From Symsagittifera roscoffensis (Eukaryota; Xenacoelomorpha; Acoela; Convolutidae), in contig NC_087066.1 of assembly GCF_963678635.1 (NCBI RefSeq), positions 36,769,152 through 36,833,151 of the forward strand: a DNA stretch of 64,000 nt. Reading direction: 5' to 3'. The translations under genes were made by a program, and so were the position numbers. The notes below the pieces were generated by a model that worked only from the letters and a program-made list of their open reading frames with translations, had not been told where the DNA came from and did not search any database. This document shows positions 1 to 10,238 of this stretch, piece after piece (the first letter of the stretch is position 1; every line of letters begins with the position of its first letter).

Positions 1-2619
1 CTTAAATTTTTGCACGGGATGACGTTCAACCATTGGGAGCCAAATTTACCTTGGAACGCAATGAATCTTTCACGTCCATTGATTCGAGTCGTAAGATCAA
101 GTCTGCAATTTCGCAGTCAAAATTGTCTATTTCGCTGTTTATCTTGGAACGCGTTGAAACTTTCACGTCCGTTGGTTCGAGTCGTAAAATCAAGTCTGCA
201 ATTTCGCTGTCAAAAATTGTCTATTTCGATGTCGTCAATTTCGCTGTCCAATTTTTTTGTATTTCATTTTCCGGAGCCATTTCAATTTTGGGAGCCAAAT
301 TCGTTCAACCATTGGGAGCCAAAGTTACCTTGGAACGCGGTGAATCGTTCACGTCCAGTGGTTCGAGTCGTAAAATCAAGTCTGCAATTTCGCTGTCAAA
401 AATTGTCTATTTCGCTGTTTATCTTGGAACGCGTTGAAATTTGGAAGTCCTCTCGTAATTCTGAGTTGTTGGTTCGACAGTTTTAACCTTAAATTTTTGC
501 AGGGGATGACGTTCAACCATTGGGAGCCAAATTTACCTTGGAACGCAATGAATCTTTCACGTCCATTGATTCGAGTCGTAAGATCAAGTCTGCAATTTCG
601 CAGTCAAAATTGTCTATTTCGCTGTTTATCTTGGAACGCGTTGAAACTTTCACGTCCGTTGGTTCGAGTCGTAAAATCAAGTCTGCAATTTCGCTGTCAA
701 AAATTGTCTATTTCGATGTCGTCAATTTCGCTGTCCAATTTTTTTGTATTTCATTTTCCGGAGCCATTTCAATTTTGGGAGCCAAATTCGTTCAACCATT
801 GGGAGCCAAAGTTACCTTGGAACGCGGTGAATCGTTCACGTCCAGTGGTTCGAGTCGTAAAATCAAGTCTGCAATTTCGCTGTCAAAAATTGTCTATTTC
901 GCTGTTTATCTTGGAACGCGTTGAAATTTTCACGTCCGTTGGTTCGAGTCGTAAAATCAACTCTGCGATTTCGCTGTCAAAAATTGTTTATTCCGGTGTC
1001 GTCAATTTAGCTGTCCAATTTTTTTGGAAATCATTTTCCAGAGCCATTTCAATTTTGGGAGCCAAATTCGTTCAACCATTGGGAGCCTGATTTACCTTGG
1101 AACGCGGTGAATTGTTCACGTCCAGTGGTTCGAGTCGTAAAATCAAGTCTGCAATTTCGCAGTCAAAATTGTCTATTTCGCTGTTTATCTTGGAACGCGT
1201 TGAAACTTTCACGTCCGTTGGTTCGAGTCGTAAAATCAAGTCTGCAATTTCGCTGTCAAAAATTGTCTATTTCGCTGTTTATCTTGGAACGCGTTGAAAT
1301 TTGGAAGTCCTCTCGCAATTCTGAGTTGTTGGTTCGACAGTTTTAACCTTAAATTTTTGCAGGGGATGACGTTCAACCATTGGGAGCCAAATTTACCTTG
1401 GAACGCAATGAATCTTTCACGTCCATTGATTCGAGTCGTAAGATCAAGTCTGCAATTTCGCAGTCAAAATTGTCTATTTCGCTGTTTATCTTGGAACGCG
1501 TTGAAACTTTCACGTCCGTTGGTTCGAGTCGTAAAATCAAGTCTGCAATTTCGCTGTCAAAAATTGTCTATTTCGATGTCGTCAATTTCGCTGTCCAATT
1601 TTTTTGTATTTCATTTTCCGGAGCCATTTCAATTTTGGGAGCCAAATTCGTTCAACCATTGGGAGCCAAAGTTACCTTGGAACGCGGTGAATCGTTCACG
1701 TCCAGTGGTTCGAGTCGTAAAATCAAGTCTGCAATTTCGCTGTCAAAAATTGTCTATTTCGTTGTTTATCTTGGAACGCGTTGAAATTTGGAAGTCCTCT
1801 CGCAATTCTGAGTTGTTGGTTCGACAGTTTTAACCTTAAATTTTTGCAGGGGATGACGTTCAACCATTGGGAGCCAAATTTACCTTGGAACGCAATGAAT
1901 CTTTCACGTCCATTGATTCGAGTCGAAAGATCAAGTCTGCAATTTCGCAGTCAAAATTGTCTATTTCGCTGTTTATCTTGGAACGCGTTGAAACTTTCAC
2001 GTCCGTTGGTTCGAGTCGTAAAATCAAGTCTGCAATTTCGCTGTCAAAAATTGTCTATTTCGATGTCGTCAATTTCGCTGTCCAATTTTTTTGTATTTCA
2101 TTTTCCGGAGCCATTTCAATTTTGGGAGCCAAATTCGTTCAACCATTGGGAGCCAAAGTTACCTTGGAACGCGGTGAATCGTTCACGTCCAGTGGTTCGA
2201 GTCGGAAAATCAAGTCTGCAATTTCGCTGTCAAAAATTGTCTATTTCGCTGTTTATCTTGGAACGCGTTGAAATTTTCACGTCCGTTGGTTCGAGTCGTA
2301 AAATCAACTCTGCGATTTCGCTGTCAAAAATTGTTTATTCCGGTGTCGTCAATTTAGCTGTCCAATTTTTTTGGAAATCATTTTCCAGAGCCATTTCAAT
2401 TTTGGGAGCCAAATTCGTTCAACCATTGGGAGCCTGATTTACCTTGGAACGCGGTGAATTGTTCACGTCCAGTGGTTCGAGTCGTAAAATCAAGTCTGCA
2501 ATTTCGCATTCAGAATTGTCTATTTCGCTGTTTATCTTGGAACGCGTTGAAACTTTCACGTCCGTTGGTTCGAGTCGTAAAATCAAGTCTGCAATTTCGC
2601 TGTCAAAAATTGTCTATTT
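1..2619. repeat. Higher-order repeat type I, 1347-bp period (487 + 860)
   Basis: The segment beginning CCTTAAATTTTTGCA starts at 1 (first base cut), 488, 1348 and 1835, giving alternating units of 487 and 860 bp and a 1347-bp higher-order repeat. The second copy (1348 on) follows the first almost base for base until about 2619, where it switches to the type II arrangement. 487 is not a multiple of 3, so the open frames change at these joints. Confidence 0.9.
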
Positions 2620-4118
2620 CGATGTCGTCAATTTCGCTGTCCAATTTTTTTGTATTTCATTTTCCGGAGCCATTTCAATTTTGGGAGCCAAATTCGTTCA
2701 ACCATTGGGAGCCAAAGTTACCTTGGAACGCGGTGAATCGTTCACGTCCAGTGGTTCGAGTCGTAAAATCAAGTCTGCAATTTCGCTGTCAAAAATTGTC
2801 TATTTCGCTGTTTATCTTGGAACGCGTTGAAATTTTCACGTCCGTTGGTTCGAGTCGTAAAATCAACTCTGCGATTTCGCTGTCAAAAATTGTTTATTCC
2901 GGTGTCGTCAATTTAGCTGTCCAATTTTTTTGGAAATCATTTTCCAGAGCCATTTCAATTTTGGGAGCCAAATTCGTTCAACCATTGGGAGCCTGATTTA
3001 CCTTGGAACGCGGTGAATTGTTCACGTCCAGTGGTTCGAGTCGTAAAATCAAGTCTGCAATTTCGCATTCAAAATTGTCTATTTCGCTGTTTATCTTGGA
3101 ACGCGTTCAAACTTTCACGTCCGTTGGTTCGAGTCGTAAAATCAAGTCTGCAATTTCGCTGTCAAAAATTGTCTATTTCGATGTCGTCAATTTCGCTGTC
3201 CAATTTTTTTGTATTTCATTTTCCGGAGCCATTTCAATTTTGGGAGCCAAATTCGTTCAACCATTGGGAGCCAAAGTTAAGGGGAACGCAATGAATCTTT
3301 CACGTCCATTGATTCGAGTCGTAAAATCAAGTCTGCAATTTCGCATTCAAAATTGTCTATTTCGCTGTTTATCTTGGAACGCGTTGAAACTTTCACGTCC
3401 GTTGGTTCGAATCGTAAAATCAACTCTGCGATTTCGCTGTCAAAAATTGTTTATTCCGGTGTCGTCAATTTAGCTGTCCAATTTTTTTGGAAATCATTTT
3501 CCAGAGCCATTTCAATTTTGGGAGCCAAATTCGTTCAACCATTGGGAGCCTGATTTACCTTGGAACGCGGTGAAATGTTCACGTCCAGTGGTTCGAGTCG
3601 TAAAATCAAGTCTGCAATTTCGCATTCAAAATTGTCTATTTCGCTGTTTATCTTGGAACGCGTTGAAACTTTCACGTCCGTTGGTTCGAGTCGTAAAATC
3701 AAGTCTGCAATTTCGCTGTCAAAAATTGTCTATTTCGATGTCGTCAATTTCGCTGTCCAATTTTTTTGTATTTCATTTTCCGGAGCCATTTCAATTTTGG
3801 GAGCCAAATTCGTTCAACCATTGGGAGCCAAAGTTACCTTGGAACGCGGTGAATCGTTCACGTCCAGTGGTTCGAGTCGTAAAATCAAGTCTGCAATTTC
3901 GCTGTCAAAAATTGTCTATTTCGCTGTTTATCTTGGAACGCGTTGAAATTTTCACGTCCGTTGGTTCGAGTCGTAAAATCAACTCTGCGATTTCGCTGTC
4001 AAAAATTGTTTATTCCGGTGTCGTCAATTTAGCTGTCCAATTTTTTTGGAAATCATTTTCCAGAGCCATTTCAATTTTGGGAGCCAAATTCGTTCAACCA
4101 TTGGGAGCCTGATTTACC
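2444..4118. repeat. Higher-order repeat type II, 557-559-bp period
   Basis: Three consecutive units start at the same landmark (TTGGAACGCGGTGAA) at 2444, 3003 and 3560; the next landmark is at 4119. The lengths 559, 557 and 559 are close to 6 x 93, a hexamer of the basic module. The middle unit has a variant joint near 3280 (AAGGGGAACGCAATG in place of ACCTTGGAACGC). From 4119 to 4356 the modules are more diverged, as expected at the edge of an array. Confidence 0.85.
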
Positions 4119-4289
4119 TTGGAACGCGGTGAATCTTTCACGTCCGTTGGTTCGAGTCGTAAAATCAAGTCTGCAATTTCGCCGTCAAAAATTGTCTATT
4201 TCGCTGTTTTTCTTGGAACGCATTGAAACTTTCACGTCCGTTGGTTCAAGTCGTAAAATCAAGTCTGCAATTTCGCTGTCAAAAATTGT

Positions 4290-4628
4290 TTATTTCGATG
4301 TCGTCAATTTCGCTGTCCAAATTTTTTGGATTTCATTTTCCGGAGCCATTTCAATTTTTCCAAGTTCAAACCACCGTTTTAGCGCATCTTCATAGGTTCC
4401 ATCCACATGCTCCAAACCAAAGATTTTGCTCAAGGCATCTTTTGCTCCTGCTGCTGAGGCTAAGAAAGCGGGCAAAGCGAGTAGACGAGCGGAAGAAACG
4501 CCCAAGCCAACTTTGAGTGCCGGGAGAACTGCTTGTAAAAACTGGTTATCATCCATTTTCACGTTAGTGACCTTGCATAACGAATTTCCTAGTAATTTGT
4601 CGTAGCGTTCCAAACAATCTTTTTGCAA
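4290..4628 (-). pseudogene. LINE pol C-terminal fragment
   Basis: A 112-codon frame. Its middle (DDNQFLQAVLPALKVGLGV, then ARLLALPAFLASAAG) matches the region after the RT in many animal LINE pol proteins, where a 'PxxxGGLGv…AylAS' segment follows the palm and thumb. The last ~23 codons (from about 4356 down) are the sequence found again and again, in reverse orientation, in the satellite. The frame ends with a stop that the satellite copies share. The upstream part is lost to frameshifts. Confidence 0.65.
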
Positions 4629-4853
4629 AAAAACATGGGCTCGTACGCAAAAAATATAGCAGTTTTGGCAAGCTAAAGAAAATTTTCAGGAGTTAGAAAC
4701 CATAATGGGCGTCTAGTTTGTCAATGACATCCGATATTTTTTCAAGCTCCTTAATTTTTTCGTCAAGCAATTCTTTTCGGCAAAGTTCGCCGATTGGAGA
4801 TCCTAAAATGAGGAGTTCTTCTTTTGTTTTTATTTTCATTTTGGGCAAAGTTT

Positions 4854-5840
4854 TCAAAATAGTGCTAAAATTGAATTATACTGTGTACTATTAGTTGGTC
4901 TCAAAAAACAAAGTTCGCACTTCTCAATGTTCAAGCTCAGGCCGTAAATTTGTTCCGATTTAAGAAAGTTTTTAAGGTCCCGGAGTACTACCTTATAGTC
5001 GTCGGCTAAATTTCCTTCATCTAAACACCAAATGTTAATTTTCGACTCCAACTGTTTGAATAGTGTATGAATTGTTTCCGCAAAAAGGGGTGGGGTTTCA
5101 GGATCACCTTGCTAAAATCCGTCTTCTGACATTATGACAGAGCTTCCGTAAAAAAAGTAACTAGGTTTACCATACGCGCAATGGGTGTAATTATACAATT
5201 CGGGGCGATTTGAATATACATGATTCAGCATTGTTTCTCTATTTAGAGAGTTAAAGGCATTCTTAAAATCTAGTTTTAAAGAACAAAGCATTTTGGGTTG
5301 TCGTCGCGTTTAATTAGGTTTCGAAACGAGTGTGCAGCTAATTCTGCTCCTCGTTTGGTACCGCATCCTATCTGTACGTTTCCGAAAAAAATTTGTCGCT
5401 CGGAGAGGCCCTTGCTTCCAGCGCAATTAGACGCGATACGTCTCAGCGTGTTGCCTATGGCAATCGGTCTCAACCCTCCGTCTATCTTTATGAGGGCGAT
5501 ACGCTTTGCGCCAAAAAAGAAAAGTCTTAGGGGTTCGGGTATTTTGCCATCTCCAATGAGGTTTATCAGCAAAGTAAGCGATTTCAAAAAATTAGGTCCT
5601 GCACTGCCATTCGACTTACTAACAAGATCTTTAAAAATTTGAGGATTTTTTTTATCAGGAACTGCTGCTGATCCGTTCGGAAAGGATATTATCGCTTTGT
5701 ATAGATCGAAATCGGTCACGAAAAACTATCCAAACTTTCTGGGTTTGCATCTTCAAATTTGGCTCGCTGAGGGTGCTTAGACAACAATTTTTGATAGTTA
5801 TCAGATGAAAAAGGAGCAATTTTGTCATCCGAAGCAGCAA
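4854..5840 (-). pseudogene. LINE reverse transcriptase (broken)
   Basis: Minus-strand RT in at least three frames. The 5' part (5719-5276) carries KIPEPLRLFFFGAKRIALIK and GGLRPIAIGNTLRR, typical of RT fingers in R2/LINE-like elements. After a frameshift near 5276 the palm continues with FKNAFNSL (motif A region) and QGDPE (motif B, where QGDPL is usual), with a stop just before it. The catalytic YxDD position reads WCLDEG (about 5028), so the second catalytic Asp is Glu. The block IEKCELCFL (about 4910) follows as expected. Upstream, 5840-5720 holds linker codons in another frame. The protein would have been catalytically dead. Confidence 0.75.
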
Positions 5841-6035
5841 GCCTTATTCCTTCCTTTACTTTTCCTTCGTCGAGCTTACTACTTATTAGCTTTATTCTCT
5901 ACTCGAGGTCTCTCAGAGGCGGGCTTGAAACTTGGGGATGGAGTTTTGGAAGAGACACGTCATTTGCTCGAAATTGTTTATTTATCAAGGAGCTCATGCT
6001 TGTGGTCTGTTTGCGTCCACTTTTTTTCGGTTGCT

Positions 6036-6404
6036 TCAACAAAACAAGAACGACGTTAGAAAAATTAGCCATTTTGTAACATCTACATTGTAGACAATGT
6101 AATTTATTTTGTCCGACAGACTTTCCGCGAAGGGATCACGCGAGTCTTTTGATACTCTCTTGAGTACTCGGACATTTGAGATGGCTGTATTAACAAAATT
6201 GTCTAGCACTAAATCATTACCTATTGTTGCTTTATTAACAGATTTTACATCAACGCATAATTGGGTTTTCTTAGAGTTGCTACGAGAAATATTTACACAA
6301 CTGATATGATACCAACTAGAACAACAATCACATCTAATCCAATTTATCAGTCCTGAAGATTTTAAGCAATCTTTGCTTGTGCACTCTTTGTTGTTTTTCC
6401 TCAT
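6036..6404 (-). pseudogene. PHD-finger-like N-terminal fragment of the LINE ORF
   Basis: A 122-codon frame beginning MRKNNKECTSKDCLKSSG. Cysteines and histidine are spaced as in a PHD finger: C..C, then WIRCDCCSSWYHISC. PHD fingers bind histone H3 tails and occur in the N-terminal part of some LINE ORFs upstream of the RT. It has the same orientation as the RT and lies 5' of it, so it is most likely the same element's ORF separated by a frame break. The C-terminal ~40 residues look like linker. A host PHD gene fragment is possible but less likely in this context. Confidence 0.55.
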
Positions 6405-7282
6405 CTTGAGGCAGCATAAAGGTAAAAAAAGATTTTGACTGGAATTTAGGGGACTGAACTAACCCATGATAAGCGGTTAGTGGGAATTTTATAAATCAGC
6501 AAAAAAAAATAAAAGACAATTGAATTAAATTAAATTTAAAAACGGATTATAAAAATCAGGAACAATCTCACCCGAGCTTAGTAGGTCCAGAGGTGCAACA
6601 CCAGAACCAGAACTCTTCAAGCCAGTTCCAGTTTCCCACCTCCCCACAACAAACCATTTGACAGACCTGTCTCTAAAACCCCTCAGAGGGCGCTCCACAA
6701 ACAGGCACAAACATCAGACATAACAAATCTATTGAATAAGTTTATCACAACAATTAGGCTAAATCAGTCTGGAAACAAACTAGGAAAACTTCACAAACAC
6801 TATCGAGAACATGACAAAAAGCAACTTTATTAAGAAGTTTTCTGGAAATGCGATGGAATGATGTCGTTTTATATACTGATTCCTAGTTTTGTCGTTCTGA
6901 TCTGTTATTTCTGGTTCCGGTCCTTCTGACAGCGGTTTCTTTCTGAAATTTTTCAAAAGTCTGTCTTGTGTAACATTCGCCTAAATAGTACACAGTGACG
7001 GAGCGTAGAAAAAAATTCTATTGATGAATGGCCAGCGTCAGTTACCTAACTTCTATTCGTTTTTCACCGTCTCGACCAAGCCAGTTGATTTTCTAGTCAG
7101 TTTAGGGCTAAGTAAAAAGTTACTGTTTTCAGGCCATCAGTCAAACTACTTTTAATCAGCTTTCGTTTATATGCGAATACAACCACATAGCTGGTTCTCG
7201 GATCCCCAGACTACATGATTGCTATTAAAAACACGGCTCGAATATCCTATTTTTTTAAATGTTTTTTTTATGACAGTTCTAT
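6405..7282. other. Unassigned AT-rich segment between LINE and LTR1
   Basis: 878 bp with no domain-bearing reading frame, tandem repeat or RNA gene that I can recognise. It may be the LINE 5' UTR or flanking host DNA. TGTAACATTCG at about 6974 resembles the LTR start TGTGACATTCG but is not followed by LTR sequence. Confidence 0.5.
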
Positions 7283-9117
7283 TGTGACATTCGACCAGAA
7301 TGTACGAAAAAGCAATTTCGTATTCGAATTTTCATCGACCAGAAAAGAACATCTGACCTGAAAGATTAGCAATTTTAGCAGATTAGCGACGTTATTTGAA
7401 CGATAAGACGAATCGTGAAGGTCAGAATATTCTGGAAAATTTAACGCACATTTCTGTGACGCACATTTCTGAGAAATGTTGAAATGGCCATTTTGCAGAA
7501 AAAGTTAGAGAAAAACAGAACAACAATAGTTGCGGTGAAAACAACTACGAAAGAAATAACGACAGATAACTGGAAATTGTCAGAAACCGCTCCGAGTTGT
7601 AACGATTGTGTCGCTACAATCGTTACTGAGCAATTCACGCGAACGGGGAAGGGTGTTGGGACGGTGTGTCCAGCCTTCCTAAAAGAAATAGATGTTTTAT
7701 GGCGCTCCTGGGTGTTATTCTTTTTAACAACATGACCGGCAGAACCGTTAACGAGCACTCCGCGCCGAGCGGATGCTCATAATAACGCCCTTAAAAAAGC
7801 CCTAACCGCCGGAGCGAAAGGGTAGTTCGGAACGCGGAAGCCTTCCGGATTCCCGTGAATAGCTTTTTAACCTAGTTAAGACCGAAAATTCACGAACCAG
7901 GAAGGGTGGGGGGATTCGCGGTCCCGTCATTTCCTGAGTGATGCGTGACCAAAAACACTTAAAGATATACAAGAAACCAAACAAAAAGTAGAATTGTGTC
8001 CAAGAAAAAACAAAAAACAAAAAAAATAACCGAAAAAACCATAAATAGTAAAAAAGTATGAAATCAGTAGAAATCATCCCCCCAGACGAGATGTGATCGC
8101 GATTTTTGAGATATCCATTTTTTTTAAACGGAAAAAAGCGCTAACTTAGTGAGTTACATCGTAAATGTACTAGTATATTAGGTAGAACCAGTTGAGTTTA
8201 GTTCAGAAGTGGTTGGAAATATTTAGGTACCAAAACCGAATTTTCGTGATTTTTGAAAAAACGAAACACTATAAAATTTAAAAAATTTTTGAAATATTTG
8301 AGTTAGGACAGTAAAAATTGTTGTTCGGACAACGTTCACTAGTGAATCGACAGGTTTTAAAACCAGTTTGCCAATAACCTTCCGGTTTACAGAGAAATCG
8401 AACTTAACGTGTTTGATTTAGTGGATTCATCAATCCGGAGGAGTCCAAATAGCATTGTTTTTGGCAAATTTTTTCAGCTAGAACGTTTTAGATTGGGTTT
8501 TTTAATAAACTAGAAGAGTATAGACCTTCTGAGCTCGAATCAAACATTTTTAGGTCGAAAAGAACAGAATTGCGAAAAAAGTTAGGCGGAACCTATAAGA
8601 GAGAAAAATTTTTGATTTTAGAAAGAAGACGTTTTGGTTGATAACTTTGAAACTACTGAACAGGTCCAGTTGATCTTGGTACCATTAGATCAAAAATTGG
8701 GTGAGCTTACCCATAAAAACATCAAATTTTCAAAAAAATAAGCGTGAAAAATTTTAAGATTGATTATAGCAAATTGACTACTTCGGGAAGGTAGACCCTT
8801 CACGTTTTATAAAAATTTGTTGGAAAGCCCTTACACCCCTACCAAAGGGTAGTAACGATTGAATAAGGCAATTTTACGCTGTTCTAGACGAAAAGGGAAG
8901 GCTAAGGGGACCAAAAAACCATAGTCGAGTCGAAACTAGAGTAGTGATAAGACCCTTCACGGTTAGGGTGAATTGTCAAATAAGAGGCTTAGCTTCAATC
9001 CGAAAGGGTCTTGGGAAAGAAGATACACCCTTCCTAGTTAGTTCAAACAGCATAACAGCATCAGAGAACGTATCCGGAAGGGTAGCGGGTGAAAATTCAG
9101 AAAGTCTCTGAGAAGCT

Positions 9118-9440
9118 TTTTTTACAAACCCAGAGGGGTCCCAATCCGGAGGGGTCCCAATCCGGGGGGGTCCCAATCCGGAGGGGTCCCAATTTTTCCA
9201 ATCCGGAGGGGTCTCAATTTGGACAACCCAGAGGGGTCTTATATTTAGCCAATCCGGAGGGGTTTTATTTTTGCCAATCCGGAGAGGTCCCAATTTTGCC
9301 AATCCGGAGGGGTCCTGTTTTTGCCAATCCGGAAGGGTCTTATTTTGCCAATCCGGAGTGGTCCCAATTTTGCCAATCCGGAGGGGTCTTGATTTTGCCA
9401 ATCCGGAGGGATCCCAATTTTGCCAATCCGGAAGGGTCCC
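9118..9440. repeat. LTR minisatellite, ~25-bp unit, copy in LTR1
   Basis: About a dozen units with core AATCCGGAGGGGTCCC. Starts of AATCCGG at 9251, 9276, 9301, 9326 and 9350 give a 24-25-bp period; the first few units are shorter (16-17 bp). Units are stop-free in more than one frame on both strands, which makes spurious low-complexity reading frames. Single copies of the same motif occur elsewhere in the LTRs (for example 8438, 9063, 46460, 47560, 48572). Confidence 0.9.
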
Positions 9441-9460
9441 AATTAAGAGACCGGCTAGGA

Positions 9461-9478
9461 ACCAGTGACTGCACTGGT
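9461..9478 (+). promoter_or_regulatory. Conserved hairpin ACCAGTG/CACTGGT
   Basis: A perfect 7-bp inverted repeat with a 4-nt loop (ACTG) just 3' of the minisatellite. The same stem with loop GTTG is at 50554-50571 in LTR3; the copy at 12636-12653 has one mismatch and the LTR2 version (about 26642) has decayed. Stem kept while loop changed hints at RNA or protein recognition; function unknown. Confidence 0.45.
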
Positions 9479-9680
9479 AACCTGCCTTTTATAAAAGACC
9501 AGACCAAAACAAAACAGGTAAAACTCAGACATTCGCGACACTAAGTCTAAACAGAACAAGAGTGTGTAACTGATTTGTGTGGGTTGAAATCCAAATTTTT
9601 TTTGAGAAAAGTGATTGCCCTGAGGGTTTTAGTAGGTCTAGCTCGGGCAGTCCGAAGGCAGATAGGTAACACAGACCTCG

Positions 9681-9701
9681 GTGGGTGCAATAGACGCCCA
9701 C
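9681..9701 (+). promoter_or_regulatory. Conserved hairpin GTGGGTG/CGCCCAC
   Basis: Inverted repeat with a stem of about 7 bp (one G-T pair) and loop CAATAGA. It is present in all four LTR copies (9681, 12846, 26875, 50792) at the same place relative to the CTCGGGCA…CCGAAGGCA block. In LTR3 the loop base differs but the stem is intact. Function unknown; it may be an RNA structure of the leader or 3' end. Confidence 0.5.
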
Positions 9702-9924
9702 TTGAGAAAAATACTGCCTTCAAGTTTTGTCTGTTTGGTGCAGCACCAAGCAGGGAAAGCTCTTTCTTTAGAAACAAGTTCAACTATTGCATTGCGACTG
9801 ACTAAAGTACAAAACACATACACTTTTCATAGAAAATAATCTTATTTTTCTCCATTTTTGTTTTTAAAATTTTTGTTTTTAAATCAATAATATTTGTGCT
9901 TGATTGGGTAGTGAGAACACTATC

Positions 9925-9998
9925 TTTTAAATAGACTGATATCATCATCCTGTGATAGCTTCACATCCTACAACTAATAATCGATTATTGTGAATAAA
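9925..9998 (+). promoter_or_regulatory. Candidate LTR core: TATA-like box and AATAAA
   Basis: TTTTAAATAG at 9925-9934 is followed 68 bp on by AATAAA at 9993-9998. The pair recurs at 13076/13144, 27103/27174 and 50939/51007, always 68-71 bp apart. This would fit a promoter and poly(A) signal flanking a short R region. The start site is not proven. Confidence 0.4.
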
Positions 9999-10238
9999 TT
10001 GTAATCACGCTGTACTGTGATAAGATACAAGGATTCATGGTCACTATTCAATAGAAGTTTTTGGAATTTAATGTGTTGTGTTATCGTTATCAGTAGTCAG
10101 ACTAAAAAGACACTAGCAATCGAATTGAGTGTAGGGGGAAAAAGAAGTGATAAATTGAAAACGAGTCTAGAAAAATCAAGGATACCTAAGCTAAGTGATA
10201 GCTCCAGGAAATTCATACCAGAGAAACAGAGAAAAGCA

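Larger units (their letters stand above)
1..4356. repeat. Satellite array, ~93-bp modular spacing
   Basis: Tandem array of near-identical modules. The landmark TTCACGTCC recurs at 69, 162, 348 and 556, giving spacings of 93, 186 (2 x 93) and 208; the 208 interval carries an extra segment ending in GGTTCGACAGTTTTAACC. Because 93 is divisible by 3 and the modules lack stops, long plus-strand reading frames stay open in two frames at once; these have no start context or domain and are not genes. The array starts before the window and ends at about 4356, where the sequence becomes LINE pol coding DNA on the minus strand. Its minus strand contains the same short peptide (…APENEIQK.WTAKLTTSK then stop) that ends the LINE relic, so it probably arose by amplification of that segment. 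Confidence 0.95.
4290..6404 (-). mobile_element. Decayed non-LTR (LINE) retroelement with PHD finger and RT
   Basis: Read on the minus strand the order is PHD-type zinc finger (6404-6036), linker, reverse transcriptase (about 5840-4854), and pol C-terminal region (4628-4290). This order fits LINE-type pol ORFs with an N-terminal zinc-binding domain. Several frameshifts and stops show it is dead. No poly(A) tail, target-site duplication or 3' UTR is visible, because the 3' end runs straight into the satellite at about 4356. The clade was not determined. Confidence 0.7.
7283..10037 (+). repeat. LTR1 of unit 1 (approximate ends)
   Basis: Starts at TGTGACATTCG, the point where similarity to the segment at 46011 begins; TGT starts are common for Gypsy LTRs. 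The 3' end is a guess: the copies remain similar into gag, so only the CA/TGG step near 10037 was used. Blocks shared with LTR2 and LTR3 include the AAAAAAGCGCT…TTAGTGAGTTAC block (8134), CCCCTACCAAAGGGTAGT (8845), the 25-bp minisatellite and the hairpins. Relative to LTR3 it lacks about 0.5 kb at about 8097 (equivalent to 48427-48955) and the 1.6-kb duplicated part (46450-48050). Antisense reading frames in it have no domains. Confidence 0.65.

Noticed and set aside
10-4395. Many long plus-strand ORFs (up to 218 codons) in the satellite
   Set aside because: They exist in two overlapping frames at once, follow the 93-bp spacing, contain no domain, and change with each module; they are by-products of stop-free repeats.
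7441-7758. Antisense ORF in LTR1 with a partial counterpart at 46217-46456
   Set aside because: The similarity is that of the LTR DNA itself; no domain and the frame is not kept outside a short part.
9118-9440. CRISPR-like array of short repeats
   Set aside because: Units are contiguous with short, non-unique intervals, all inside retroelement LTRs of a eukaryote; no cas genes.
9089-9544. Pro/Gly-rich 'NPEGS', 'QSGGV', 'PIRRGP' repeat ORFs in the minisatellites (also 12396-12719, 25857-26330, 49921-50448)
   Set aside because: The 25-bp unit is not a multiple of 3, so the ORFs cycle through all frames of the repeat; no start context and not conserved as protein.
9610-9710. tRNA-like or small RNA gene in the block CTCGGGCAGTCCGAAGGCAG to CGCCCACTTGAG
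   Set aside because: No tRNA A/B boxes or cloverleaf; the block is common to all LTRs, so it is LTR structure.
10038-10055. TGGTCACTATTCAATAG as a tRNA primer-binding site
   Set aside because: Starts with TGG after CA and is similar in all copies, but I could not match it to any tRNA 3' end; a search against the organism's tRNAs would decide.
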